From NCBI RefSeq assembly GCF_004366815.1, contig NZ_SORI01000006.1:103677-167676 (forward strand): DNA of 64,000 bases, in the 5' to 3' direction. This DNA comes from Aminivibrio pyruvatiphilus. GTDB taxonomy: Bacteria > Synergistota > Synergistia > Synergistales > Aminobacteriaceae. Position numbers and translations under genes: made by a program. The notes under the pieces were generated by a model, which saw only the letters and a program-made list of their open reading frames with translations, made no database searches and was not told where the DNA came from. Below, piece after piece: positions 8,903-16,939 of this stretch. The first letter of the stretch is position 1. Each line of letters starts with the position of its first letter.

Positions 8903-9325
8903 TCAGGTATGAAGGAAAGGATTGACGATCCTGACTCCCCGGACTGTCTGCCCGTCGTTCAGATCTTCAGAAAAAACCATGGCGCACCGTGCCTGCTCCG
9001 CCGCCGCGATTATCAGACCGTCCCAGAACGACAGCCGGAAGAGAACGCTGATGTCGATTCCCTGTTCGATGGTGGTCAGGTCAACGGGAACCACTTCCAT
9101 ATTGCCGAGGTTGTGCACGATATTCTTCGCGATCATGGCGTCAACCTTCAGCTTCGTCGTGGAGGCGCTGTAGAACTCCTGCATCACCTGGGTGGAGATG
9201 ACGGGGATCTGGTCTTCCACCACGCCTCTCACTATGGCCCTGGCCCTGGCCTGTTTCTCGCTGTCATGGCCGTCCAGAGTGTACACCAGAATATTCGTGT
9301 CCAGAAATATCTTGGTCCTAGACAC
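8903..9325 (-). CDS. PIN-domain toxin (VapC-like)
   Basis: The 140-residue product starts with 'KIFLDTNILVYTLDG', the first PIN acidic motif, and has later acidic positions in 'MQEFY', 'FWDGLIIAAAEQA' and 'FSEDLNDGQ'. PIN toxins are metal-dependent RNases, usually cutting tRNA or rRNA. I chose GTG 9325 because the frame upstream lies within the antitoxin gene and the family begins just before the LDTN motif. It overlaps the antitoxin stop by eight bases, which is typical of translational coupling in VapBC modules. It stands in a gap between larger operons and may be recently acquired. Confidence 0.85.
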   Translation of the reverse strand: MSRTKIFLDTNILVYTLDGHDSEKQARARAIVRGVVEDQIPVISTQVMQEFYSASTTKLKVDAMIAKNIVHNLGNMEVVPVDLTTIEQGIDISVLFRLSFWDGLIIAAAEQARCAMVFSEDLNDGQTVRGVRIVNPFLHT

Positions 9326-9542
9326 GGTGCAGTTCGTCCCTTGTCCATGTTTCGCCGCCGGAGGAAGCACCCGCCCTGTCCATGAGGGAGAAGGTGTCCT
9401 CCAGCCATTGGGAGGAGTCCGCCGTGACCGTCTGCTCGACTAGGCGCCGGACGAGGGAGTTGAAGGAGATATTGTGCCGCTTCGCGTACTCTCTTCCGCG
9501 TTTGAGAATTTCCTTGTCAATCGAAAGGGTTATGTTCCGCAT
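9318..9542 (-). CDS. Antitoxin, ribbon-helix-helix type (partner of the PIN toxin)
   Basis: The product has 74 residues. Its N-terminus, 'MRNITLSIDKEILKRGREYA' and the following 'HNISFNSLVRRLV', reads as a ribbon-helix-helix DNA-binding domain. The acidic, tryptophan-containing tail should wrap the toxin. ATG 9542 is preferred because a GGGGGTGG-like ribosome site precedes it; the longer frame starts in the promoter region. Antitoxins of this type bind their own promoter, so the AT-rich stretch at about 9555-9600 probably holds promoter and operator. Confidence 0.82.
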   Translation of the reverse strand: MRNITLSIDKEILKRGREYAKRHNISFNSLVRRLVEQTVTADSSQWLEDTFSLMDRAGASSGGETWTRDELHRV

Positions 9543-9626
9543 ATTTCCACCCCCTTGTTGCACATAATACGTGCGCACGTATCTGTTGTCAAGATTTTGA
9601 GAACGAAACCCCAGGCAACAAGCGAA

Positions 9627-9656
9627 GCGGGCCGGGGAGATGGATCCCCGGCCCGC
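9627..9656 (-). terminator. Perfect 11-bp hairpin, near copy of the 8779 terminator
   Basis: GCGGGCCGGGG (9627-9637) and its exact complement (9646-9656) surround an 8-base loop. It lies 30 bases past the end of the minus-strand Spy-like gene and probably ends its transcript, although the T-tract on that strand is weak. Confidence 0.55.
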
Positions 9657-9686
9657 GCTTTCTGTCTTATGCTCTGATGCCGTCCG

Positions 9687-10490
9687 TTATTTCCTCGGGT
9701 GCCGGCCGTGCCTGCCCCACATCCTGTTTACCTTCTCGAGCTGCTCGGGGGTCAGCATCCCGCGAAATTCCCCGAACGTTCCCGCCATGGCGAGGGCTCC
9801 TTCAGAGAGAATATCCACGGCCTTTTCGGCGGTCTTCCCGATCATCTCGTCATTCATCGTCCCGTCCCGGAGGGCGGCCCGGCCTTCCTTCAGCACGGCA
9901 AGCAGCCTGCCCATCCGCTCCTGCATGGCGGGTGCCGAATCTGTGAAGAGTTTCCCGGCCTTCTCCCGCTGCTCTTCCGTCAGGTCCAGGAAGCCATGCC
10001 GGAAATCGTGCCTTTTTCCGGGAAAATCGGCAATCCGCTGCTCCGCCCGCTTTTCCAGGAGGGAAAGGACATTTTCCGCCTTGGCGCGCTGTTTCTCGTC
10101 CAGCATTCCGTACAGGTCCGAAGCGGCCCGGAGGGCTCCCTCCGCCATTTTCACCAGTTCAGGCCGTGCACTCGCGAGGACCTCACCGGCTTTCTTTCCG
10201 TCAAAGGGCTCAGTACCGGAAAACAGCGACCGGACTTCCCCCCGAAGGCCGAACAGAACCCTGGCCGCGGTCCACTTCTGCTCCCGCAGCTTCCCCAGTA
10301 TGCCGTCCGCCTTTGTCCACTGCTCCTCAGTGAAATCCAGAGGATTGACGGCCCGGAACATTTCGGCCCTGAAGGTCGGCTCTCCGCCGCTCCTCCACCG
10401 TCCCGGAGCTCCCCATGCAAACGCTCCTCCGAGAAGAACCAGGACTGCCGCCCCAAGCAGCGCTCCGGAAAATATCGATCGTTTTGTCAT
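9687..10490 (-). CDS. Spy/CpxP-like periplasmic LTxxQ protein
   Basis: The 267-residue product has a signal peptide ('TKRSIFSG', a long hydrophobic core, cleavage near 'AWGAPG'). The mature part is helical and highly charged, with LTxxQ-type motifs: 'LDFTEEQWTKAD', 'LDLTEEQREKAGKL' and 'LTPEQLEKVNRMWG'. These mark the Spy/CpxP family of periplasmic chaperones and stress sensors. It is longer than the usual 160 residues and seems to hold more than one such unit. ATG 10490 is chosen because GGGAGG lies eight bases upstream; the longer frame begins at a TTG without such a site. It diverges from a CpxRA-like system, fitting a CpxP-like feedback role. Confidence 0.72.
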   Translation of the reverse strand: MTKRSIFSGALLGAAVLVLLGGAFAWGAPGRWRSGGEPTFRAEMFRAVNPLDFTEEQWTKADGILGKLREQKWTAARVLFGLRGEVRSLFSGTEPFDGKKAGEVLASARPELVKMAEGALRAASDLYGMLDEKQRAKAENVLSLLEKRAEQRIADFPGKRHDFRHGFLDLTEEQREKAGKLFTDSAPAMQERMGRLLAVLKEGRAALRDGTMNDEMIGKTAEKAVDILSEGALAMAGTFGEFRGMLTPEQLEKVNRMWGRHGRHPRK

Positions 10491-10599
10491 GTGTTCAACC
10501 TCCCTCTGCAAGATGCCGGGGTGCTCCCCGGTGCGGCAGGATCATACACCGGAGAGCATGAACGTGCCCTTCAGCCAATCCGCAGGAACATCAAGAAAA

Positions 10600-10663
10600 G
10601 TAAACGTCTTCCCCCTCTCCTTAACCAACCTTTACCTCCCGCCGCTCCCGGCTGTCGTATAAT
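10600..10663. promoter_or_regulatory. Divergent control region with CpxR-box-like repeat
   Basis: TTAAC-N5-TTTAC at 10621-10635 is, on the other strand, GTAAA-N5-GTTAA, one mismatch from the CpxR box GTAAA-N5-GTAAA. Another GTAAA lies at 10600-10604. A TATAAT -10 box for the regulator gene follows at 10658-10663. The site lies between the Spy-like gene and the response regulator, as expected for autoregulation and control of the periplasmic protein. Confidence 0.5.
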
Positions 10664-10724
10664 GGCTTCAGCGCCGGAAAGATGGTCGTCCCGGCCGATT
10701 CATGAACGAGAGGAGGCCAAGGCC

Positions 10725-11423
10725 GTGCATACCCTTCTTCTGCTCGATGACGACAGGGAGCTCTGCGACCTGCTGACGGACTACCTGAAGCCCGAGGGAT
10801 TCGAAATCCTCACCGCCCACGACGGCAACACGGGACTGGCGGCCGCCCTGAACTTCCCGTCCCTGGACCTCATTCTGCTCGACGTGATGCTCCCCGGAAA
10901 GAACGGCTTCGACGTCCTCCGGGAGCTGCGGGCCTATTCCGGGGTTCCCGTCCTCATGCTCACCGCCAAGGGGGACGAAGTGGACAGGATCGTGGGCCTC
11001 GAACTGGGGGCGGACGACTACCTGCCCAAGCCCTTCAATCCCCGGGAGCTCCTGGCCCGCATACGGGCCATCCTCCGCCGGAAAGACTCCCCCGCTGCCC
11101 CCAACGCCCAGGAGCGGCTTGTCTCCGGGGACATCGAACTGGACCCCGCCCGGCGGACAATCCGCGCGGGAGGAGCGGACATCGACCTCACCACGGTGGA
11201 ATTCAAGCTCCTGGAAGCCCTTCTCCGCACGCCGGGGAAGGTGGTGTCCCGGGACGCCCTCTCCCGGGCCGCCCTGGACCGTCCCCTCTCCCCCTTCGAG
11301 CGGAGCCTGGACGTCCACATGAGCAACCTTCGGAAAAAACTCGGCCCCTGCCCTGACGGATCGCCCCGGATCAGGACTCTCAGGAGCGAAGGATACCTCC
11401 TGGCATGCGAAGCTACACACTGA
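10725..11423 (+). CDS. OmpR-family response regulator (CpxR-like)
   Basis: The 232-residue protein has a receiver domain, with acidic pocket D8/D9 in 'LLLLDDDREL', phospho-acceptor D53 in 'LILLDVMLPGKNG', T80 and K102 in 'DYLPKPFNPRELLARIR'. A C-terminal winged-helix domain ('LTTVEFKLLEALLRTPGKVV', 'VHMSNLRKKLG') binds DNA. GTG 10725 is used because AGAGGAGG lies eight bases before it. The gene overlaps its kinase partner by 19 bases. The divergent Spy-like gene and the CpxR-box-like repeat upstream suggest an envelope-stress system. The name is by resemblance only. Confidence 0.9.
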   Translation: MHTLLLLDDDRELCDLLTDYLKPEGFEILTAHDGNTGLAAALNFPSLDLILLDVMLPGKNGFDVLRELRAYSGVPVLMLTAKGDEVDRIVGLELGADDYLPKPFNPRELLARIRAILRRKDSPAAPNAQERLVSGDIELDPARRTIRAGGADIDLTTVEFKLLEALLRTPGKVVSRDALSRAALDRPLSPFERSLDVHMSNLRKKLGPCPDGSPRIRTLRSEGYLLACEATH

Positions 11424-12766
11424 AGCTCTTCTGGTGGTTCTGGCTCACCGCCGCCGTGGCGGTCGTTGCCAGCCACATGATAGGCAAGCTTGCCGAGGAG
11501 GAGCAGTTCCGGAACCGGGGGGAAACCCTGCGGGAGATCGCCGCCCTCTACGGCGAAAAGGCCGTCTCGATACTCGACCGGAGCGGCAGCGGGGCGGCCC
11601 TGGACTACGTAACCGGCCTGCAGCGCACCATCCGCATCACCGGTTTTCTCTTCGATGAAAACGGAAAGGAAATGTTCGGCCAGCCCGTCCCGGACTACAT
11701 CCGCGCCATCCTTGCCGAGGCACGGAAGAAGAACGGACCGGCGGGCAGCTTCGAGCGGGGGCGGCCTCTCTTCGCCGTTCCCCTGGAGTCGCGGCCCGGA
11801 TACATATTCGCCGGAGCCCTGCCGAACCTCTTCAGGGAAAGAACCTCAGCCGCGACCTTCTACCGCCTCTTCACCGCCGTCCTGGCCGCCGCCTTTTTAT
11901 CGTGGATCCTGGCGGTCAGGCTCACCCGGCCCCTCAAGGGACTGGGAAAAACCATGAGGAAATTCGCCGCCGGAGCCCTGGACGCCCGGGAAGAGCGGGC
12001 AGCCCGACGAAAGGACGACATCGGCGCCCTGGCCCGGGACTTCAACGCTATGGCCGCCAGGATCGAAGAACTGCTGAAGGGGCAGCGGAGACTGCTTGCC
12101 GACGTATCCCACGAGCTGCGCTCTCCCCTCACCCGTCTCGGCGTGGCCCTGGAGCTTGCACGGAGACACATTCCCGAGGAAGCGTCCGGAGAATATGAGA
12201 GAATGGAAAACGAGCTGGCGCGGATGAACACCCTCATCGGCTCCCTGCTTCAGCTCTCGAGGCTCGACGCCCTGGACAGGCCCGAAAACCGGCAGACCAT
12301 GGACCTTTCGGCCCTTCTGGGAGAGATCGCCGAGGACGGAGAATTCGAGGGAGCCCCCCACGGCAGGGGAGTGTCCGCGGACATCCTTCCCGGAGTATCC
12401 TACTCCGGCGACCCCGCCCTGCTCCGGAGCGCCGTGGAAAACCTGGTCCGCAACGCACTCCGCTACTCCCCCGAGGGAGAAACGGTGGACGTATCGCTCG
12501 CGCTGCAGGACGGCAAGGTACGCATTCTCGTGGAGGACAGGGGACCGGGAGTGCCCGATGAGGAACTGGAGCACATCTTCACCCCCTTCCACAGGGTGGA
12601 GCAGGCCCGGGAACGGACCCTCCCCGACGAAGGCTGCGGTCTCGGCCTCGCCATCGCGGGACGGGCGGCGGCCCTCCACGGAGGGACCGTCACCGCCCGG
12701 AACAGGCCCGAAGGCGGACTTGCCGTGGAAATACTGCTGCCGGAAGACCGGCCGGAAAAAGACTGA
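11405..12766 (+). CDS. Sensor histidine kinase (CpxA-like)
   Basis: The 453-residue protein has a first membrane helix near residues 8-24, a periplasmic domain of about 125 residues, a second helix near 151-171, then HAMP and kinase domains. The phospho-accepting H236 is in 'LADVSHELRSPLTRLGVAL'. ATP-binding boxes follow: N ('VENLVRNALRYSPEG'), G1 ('VEDRGPGVPDEELEHIF') and G2 ('GCGLGLAIAGRAAALHGG'). It would sense an envelope signal and phosphorylate the regulator encoded just upstream, whose 3' end it overlaps. Domain layout and neighbours match CpxA, but the ligand or partner of the sensor domain is not known. Confidence 0.9.
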   Translation: MRSYTLKLFWWFWLTAAVAVVASHMIGKLAEEEQFRNRGETLREIAALYGEKAVSILDRSGSGAALDYVTGLQRTIRITGFLFDENGKEMFGQPVPDYIRAILAEARKKNGPAGSFERGRPLFAVPLESRPGYIFAGALPNLFRERTSAATFYRLFTAVLAAAFLSWILAVRLTRPLKGLGKTMRKFAAGALDAREERAARRKDDIGALARDFNAMAARIEELLKGQRRLLADVSHELRSPLTRLGVALELARRHIPEEASGEYERMENELARMNTLIGSLLQLSRLDALDRPENRQTMDLSALLGEIAEDGEFEGAPHGRGVSADILPGVSYSGDPALLRSAVENLVRNALRYSPEGETVDVSLALQDGKVRILVEDRGPGVPDEELEHIFTPFHRVEQARERTLPDEGCGLGLAIAGRAAALHGGTVTARNRPEGGLAVEILLPEDRPEKD

Positions 12767-12778
12767 GGAGGAGACATC

Positions 12779-12976
12779 ATGCCGGGAAGGACACGGGCGG
12801 ACATCGCCCCGGGAATGAAAGTGAAGGTCGTGAAAAAGGAAGACCAGGGAACGGGGAAGCTCACCGAAGGCATCGTGGAAAGCCTGCTGACCAAAAGCCC
12901 CCACCACCCCCGGGGCATCAAGGTCCGCCTCGTGGGCGGCGAAGTGGGACGGGTGCGGGAAATACCGGAAGAATAA
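12779..12976 (+). CDS. YwbE family protein
   Basis: This small 65-residue basic protein has the whole YwbE pattern: 'RADIAPGMKVKVVKKEDQGT', 'GKLTEGIVESLLTKSP', 'HPRGIKVRL' and 'GEVGRVREI'. The family is widespread in Firmicutes and anaerobes and has no established function; the fold is probably a small beta-barrel of nucleic-acid-binding type. It follows the histidine kinase by 12 bases with a GAGGAGG site, so it is likely co-transcribed. Confidence 0.88.
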   Translation: MPGRTRADIAPGMKVKVVKKEDQGTGKLTEGIVESLLTKSPHHPRGIKVRLVGGEVGRVREIPEE

Positions 12977-13014
12977 CGCTGCCGTCAAAATACAAGCGCA
13001 AGGAGTGTGCTGCC

Positions 13015-13533
13015 ATGAGAAGCGCGGAAGAAAAGGCGGAATCCAGAAGGGCCGTCCTCGAACAGCTCGGCAAGATGGGCATTTCCTACGAGATGATAGA
13101 GCACGATGCGGCCTATACGGTGGAGGACATGGACCGCATCGGCTTCGACGAAAAGGTGACCGTCTGCAAGAACCTCTTCGTCCGGGACCAGAAGAAAAAG
13201 CCCTCCCACTGGCTCGTGGTGGTGCACAAGGACAAGCGGGCCGACCTGGACAGCCTGGCGGAGCAGCTCGGCACAAAGCACCTCAGCTTCGCCTCCGCCG
13301 ACCGGCTGAAACGGTACCTCGGCCTCGCCCAGGGAGAGGTCACCCCCCTCGGCGTCCTCAACGACGCGAACCATGAAGTGACCGTGGTCTTCGATCAGGA
13401 TCTCAAGGGAAAAGAGCACCTCGGCGTGCACCCCAACGACAACACGGCCACCCTGATCCTCTCCTACGACGACATCCTCACGTTCGTCACCGGACAGGGC
13501 AACCCCGTCCGGCACATCACCGTCAGGGGGTAG
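13015..13533 (+). CDS. Prolyl-tRNA synthetase-associated (YbaK/ProX-like) aminoacyl-tRNA deacylase
   Basis: The 172-residue protein belongs to the YbaK/INS editing family: 'MEDMDRIG'-type N-terminal region, a conserved lysine in 'VCKNLFVRDQKKK', 'HWLVVVHKDKRADL', 'GLAQGEVTPLGVLND' and the C-terminal 'HLGVHPNDNTATL'. Free-standing members (ProXp/PrdX type) hydrolyse mischarged tRNA, classically Ala-tRNA(Pro), in trans to the synthetase. It starts 38 bases after ywbE with an AAGGAG site. It ends tail-to-tail with release factor 3, so both neighbours are translation factors. Confidence 0.85.
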   Translation: MRSAEEKAESRRAVLEQLGKMGISYEMIEHDAAYTVEDMDRIGFDEKVTVCKNLFVRDQKKKPSHWLVVVHKDKRADLDSLAEQLGTKHLSFASADRLKRYLGLAQGEVTPLGVLNDANHEVTVVFDQDLKGKEHLGVHPNDNTATLILSYDDILTFVTGQGNPVRHITVRG

Positions 13534-13551
13534 CCCGACCGGCCGGGGAAC

Positions 13552-15162
13552 TCAGCGCAACTCCCTGGTGGTGTGGAAGACGATCTCCGGCCACTTCTCC
13601 CCCACGTACTTCAGCAGCCACTCCCCTTCGGCGAGGAAGGCCAGGTTGCCCTCCCCGTCGAGGGCGAGCTGGTTTTGGTTGACTTTCTGGAACTCTGCCA
13701 GCCGCTTCGGGTCGTCGCAGGTCACCCACCGGGCCAGCCCGAAATTCACCGGCTCGTAATCGGCATCCACGCCGTATTCGGCCTTCAGGCGGGCGATGGT
13801 CACGTCGAACTGCAGCACCCCCACCGCCCCGAGAATGTAGTCGTTCCTCGCCAGGGGCCGGAAAAGCTGCACCGCCCCTTCCTCCGTAAGCTGCAGCAGC
13901 CCCTTCTGGAGCTGCTTCGCCTTCAGGGGCGTCTGGAGCCGCACCCGCCGGAAGTGCTCCGGGGCGAAGCTCGGGATGCCGGTGAACTTCAGGGGCTCCT
14001 TCTCGCTGAAGGTATCGCCGATCTTGATGGTGCCGTGGTTGTACAGGCCCACGATGTCCCCCGGCCAGGCTTCCTCTGCCAGGGCCCGCTCCTGGGCCAT
14101 GAAGATCACGGGATTCGCCGCCGTCACGTCCTTGCCGATGCGGTGGTGCCGCATCTTCATCCCCCGCTCGAACTTCCCCGAACAGACCCGCAGAAAGGCC
14201 AGCCTGTCCCGGTGGGACGGGTCCATGTTGGCCTGGATCTTGAAGACGAATCCCGAAAAGGCTTCCTCCTCCGGGGCCACCGTGCGGCTCACCGCCTCCC
14301 GGGGCCGGGGCGCCGGGGCGATCTCCACGAAGGCGTCCAGCAGCTCCCTCACGCCGAAGTTGTTCACCGCGCTGCCGAAAAAGACCGGCGTCTGGTTCGC
14401 CCTCAGGTAATGCTCCAGCTCAAAGGGGTTCGCCGCCCCCTCCAGCAGGGCCAGGTCGTCCCGAAGCTCCTCCGCCTGCCGGCCGAGCGCCTTGTCCAGC
14501 GCGGGATCGTTCACGTCCCGGATGGTCCGCACGTCCTCCACCCGGTCGCTTCCCGGGGTGAAGAGGTTCAGCTCCTTCCGGTAGAGGTTGTAGGTGCCCC
14601 GGAAGAGCTTCCCCATGCCGATGGGCCACGACAGGGGGGCGCACTCCACCTGGAGCTTCTCCTCGATGTCGCCCAGGATGTCCAGGGGGGCCATTCCCTC
14701 ACGGTCCAGCTTGTTGATGAAGGTGATGATGGGGGTGTTCCGCATCCGGCACACCTCCATGAGCTTCCGGGTCTGGGTCTCCACGCCCTTCACGCTGTCG
14801 ATCACCATGATCACGCTGTCCACGGCGGTCAGAACCCGGTAGGTGTCCTCCGAGAAATCCTCGTGCCCCGGCGTGTCCAGCAGGTTGATCTCGTAATCCC
14901 GGTACTCGAACTTCATCACCGAACTGGTGACGGAAATACCCCGCTCCTGCTCGATGCTCATCCAGTCGCTGGTGGCGTGGCGGCTTGCCTTCCGGGCCTT
15001 CACCGCACCGGCAAGGTTGATGGCCCCTCCGAAGAGAAGCAGCTTCTCCGTCAGTGTGGTCTTTCCCGCGTCGGGGTGGCTGATGATGGCGAAGGTCCGC
15101 CGCCGTTCGATCTCCTTCCGGAGAGATGATTTTTGGTGTGGAACGTCGCTGTGTGCTGCCAT
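13552..15162 (-). CDS. prfC: Peptide chain release factor 3
   Basis: The 536-residue protein is a translational GTPase. It has P-loop '[20 protein letters not shown]', switch region '[17 protein letters not shown]', G3 '[16 protein letters not shown]' and G4 '[10 protein letters not shown]'. Length and the C-terminal region ('[18 protein letters not shown]') match RF3, which recycles RF1/RF2 from terminated ribosomes with GTP. ATG 15162 is chosen over an in-frame GTG 39 bases upstream, since AAGGAG lies before it and the extra residues do not fit the family. A good minus-strand promoter lies at 15240-15267. Confidence 0.95.
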   Translation of the reverse strand: MAAHSDVPHQKSSLRKEIERRRTFAIISHPDAGKTTLTEKLLLFGGAINLAGAVKARKASRHATSDWMSIEQERGISVTSSVMKFEYRDYEINLLDTPGHEDFSEDTYRVLTAVDSVIMVIDSVKGVETQTRKLMEVCRMRNTPIITFINKLDREGMAPLDILGDIEEKLQVECAPLSWPIGMGKLFRGTYNLYRKELNLFTPGSDRVEDVRTIRDVNDPALDKALGRQAEELRDDLALLEGAANPFELEHYLRANQTPVFFGSAVNNFGVRELLDAFVEIAPAPRPREAVSRTVAPEEEAFSGFVFKIQANMDPSHRDRLAFLRVCSGKFERGMKMRHHRIGKDVTAANPVIFMAQERALAEEAWPGDIVGLYNHGTIKIGDTFSEKEPLKFTGIPSFAPEHFRRVRLQTPLKAKQLQKGLLQLTEEGAVQLFRPLARNDYILGAVGVLQFDVTIARLKAEYGVDADYEPVNFGLARWVTCDDPKRLAEFQKVNQNQLALDGEGNLAFLAEGEWLLKYVGEKWPEIVFHTTRELR

Positions 15163-15239
15163 GATTCTCCATTGCTCCTTCTTGCCGAGGAAACGGCACA
15201 ACAGGACCGGAGGTCGCCCCCGGCCGTTTTGAAGGTATT

Positions 15240-15267
15240 ATTTTACGCTATCGGGACGGAATTTCAA
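15240..15267 (-). promoter_or_regulatory. Sigma-70-type promoter for prfC
   Basis: On the minus strand, TTGAAA (15267-15262) and TAAAAT (15245-15240) are 16 bases apart. They point at prfC, whose start is about 80 bases further on. Confidence 0.55.
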
Positions 15268-15300
15268 AAGGGGGTGGTTTACCCAAATCAGCAGTTTTTT

Positions 15301-15436
15301 CAGGCAGAGGGAGTGTCGCCGGGCACAGCGCCCGGGCCGAGAAACCGACAAGGATGTCGGTTTCAGGTGCAGTTGTCATGGACGACAATCTGCACCGGCG
15401 GCCCAAGCGAGCACCGGTGACGCTCCCCGCTGCCTG
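15301..15436. ncRNA. Unassigned structured element with long closing stem and three internal hairpins
   Basis: This 136-base intergenic block folds on itself. The closing stem pairs CAGGCAG (15301-15307) with CTGCCTG (15430-15436) and GGGAGTGTC (15309-15317) with GACGCTCCC (15419-15427). Inside are CCGGGC/GCCCGG near 15319-15335, AAACCGACA/TGTCGGTTT near 15342-15363, and GGTGCAG-TTGTC/GACAA-CTGCACC near 15366-15396. Most pairs are perfect. It lies between the divergent prfC promoter and the next plus-strand promoter (-10 TATAAT at 15514-15519), so it need not be a leader of either gene. It fits no riboswitch or RNA family I recognise. A repeat or MITE-like DNA element is the alternative. The strand is unknown. 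Confidence 0.5.
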
Positions 15437-15635
15437 CGGATTTTGGACGAACATTGATCAAGACGATCACCGGCAGCCAGCCTGCAACAGCCCACGACCG
15501 GTTCTCTGCGGTGTATAATTTCAAAAGCTGTGATCGACATCCGGTGTTCCTTCAGCCGCCGGAGCCCGGAGGCGAACAGGCAGGAATAGACAAAGGATGA
15601 TGAATGCCATTTTCCCACCAGCGAGGAGAGATACC

Positions 15636-16754
15636 ATGAAAACAGTGATCGTTGTTGCATGTGCACTCCTGGCCTTCGGAGCGTTCTTACTTTCCGCCCG
15701 GCCTGCAGACGCAGCGGAACCTTCCGTTTCCGTCGATTACGAATACGGCGATCTGAAAGAGGTGATCGTCGGCCTGCCCTACGGCATGTCGCCGTCGCTG
15801 GAAGCGAAATGGTTCGCCGACGCGCTGAAAGTGCTGCCGGATGATGAAGCGGAATACGCCCGGAAGACTGCGGGGATGCTCTGGACGGAGATGATCAACC
15901 CCGACACGGGGAAAAGCGAAACGCAGATGCTGGAAGAGGAAAACCAGGCCTTCATCGCAATCCTGCAGTCCCTGGGCGTCACAGTCTACCGTCCCGCGGA
16001 GATCACCGTCGATTTCATCAAGAAACACTACGGCGCGGATGTACTGCTCAACGGCTTCAGCCAGGACTTCCCCCGGGACAACATGGCCGTCATCGGCAGC
16101 AACGTCATCGAATTCAATCTGCGGACGCCGATCCGCAAGGTGGACATCTCCGGATTCCGGGATATCCTGACCGAAAAATGTTCCGACCCGGCAGTCAGGT
16201 GGTTCTCCATGCCCCACACCGAGCTTCTCGAACCCGCCCGCGCCGACGCGCCCCTTCTGGAGGGCGGCGACGTCATCGTGCTGGGCAGAACCGTTTTGGT
16301 CGGCAATACGGAAAACCCCAGCGTGGGGTCCAACGAGGCCGGCTACAACTGGCTCAAAAACATCCTGGGCGAGAACTATACGGTGAAACGCGTCCGGCTT
16401 GTGGAAAGCGTGCTGCACCTGGACTGCGTGCTCTCCGTACCCCGCGACGGGCTCGCCGTCATCTGCGAAGAAGCCTTCCTCGACGGTCTGCCCGAAGAGA
16501 TCAAAGACTGGGACCTGATCAGGGTCAGTCTGGATGATGTCAAGCGGCTGGCCGTCAACGGCCTTCCCGTCAATTCCCAACACTACGTCCTGTCCTATAA
16601 CCTGCACAACGACAACCGCTGCATCCAGACCGAGCTCGAAAAACGGGGCATCACAGTCCACCGCGTGTTTTTCGGAACCCACAACGGCCAGGGCGGATCG
16701 CTGCGCTGCGCGACCCAGCCACTGAAGCGGGAGGTCAGGACGACGAACCCCTGA
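15636..16754 (+). CDS. Exported amidinotransferase / arginine deiminase-superfamily protein
   Basis: The 372-residue protein starts at ATG 15636, preceded by GAGGAGAG, and has a signal peptide (hydrophobic 'VIVVACALLAFGAFLLSARP', cleavage near 'ADAAEP'). The mature part is an amidinotransferase-fold enzyme: 'FPRDNMAVIGSNVIEFN', 'APLLEGGDVIVLGRTVLVG', a catalytic histidine in 'ESVLHLDCVLSV', and the likely nucleophile C358 in 'GGSLRCATQPL' close to the C-terminus. Relatives transfer amidino groups (glycine or inosamine amidinotransferase) or hydrolyse arginine-type guanidines. A signal peptide is unusual for this family, so it may act on extracellular guanidino compounds. Substrate unknown. 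Confidence 0.78.
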   Translation: MKTVIVVACALLAFGAFLLSARPADAAEPSVSVDYEYGDLKEVIVGLPYGMSPSLEAKWFADALKVLPDDEAEYARKTAGMLWTEMINPDTGKSETQMLEEENQAFIAILQSLGVTVYRPAEITVDFIKKHYGADVLLNGFSQDFPRDNMAVIGSNVIEFNLRTPIRKVDISGFRDILTEKCSDPAVRWFSMPHTELLEPARADAPLLEGGDVIVLGRTVLVGNTENPSVGSNEAGYNWLKNILGENYTVKRVRLVESVLHLDCVLSVPRDGLAVICEEAFLDGLPEEIKDWDLIRVSLDDVKRLAVNGLPVNSQHYVLSYNLHNDNRCIQTELEKRGITVHRVFFGTHNGQGGSLRCATQPLKREVRTTNP

Positions 16755-16939
16755 GACTCTTCAAGGACGCCTGCGGTCAAGCGGGGAGGACGTATTCTGC
16801 AGCTCCTGCGGGATTTCCTGCCCTCGCACCGGAGCACCCTCAGGAATCTTCGGGAAACGGTGACCTATTGCGGGAAAGTGGGTGTCCCTTGACACCTGCG
16901 ACAGAGCACCGTGAAAAAAGTTTTTCTTTTTCAAGCAGC

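Noticed and set aside
16755..16939. Plus-strand fragment 'RILQLLRDFLPSHRSTLRNL' after the amidinotransferase gene
   Set aside because: It could be a transposase or other remnant, but it is short, has no start and no firm family resemblance.
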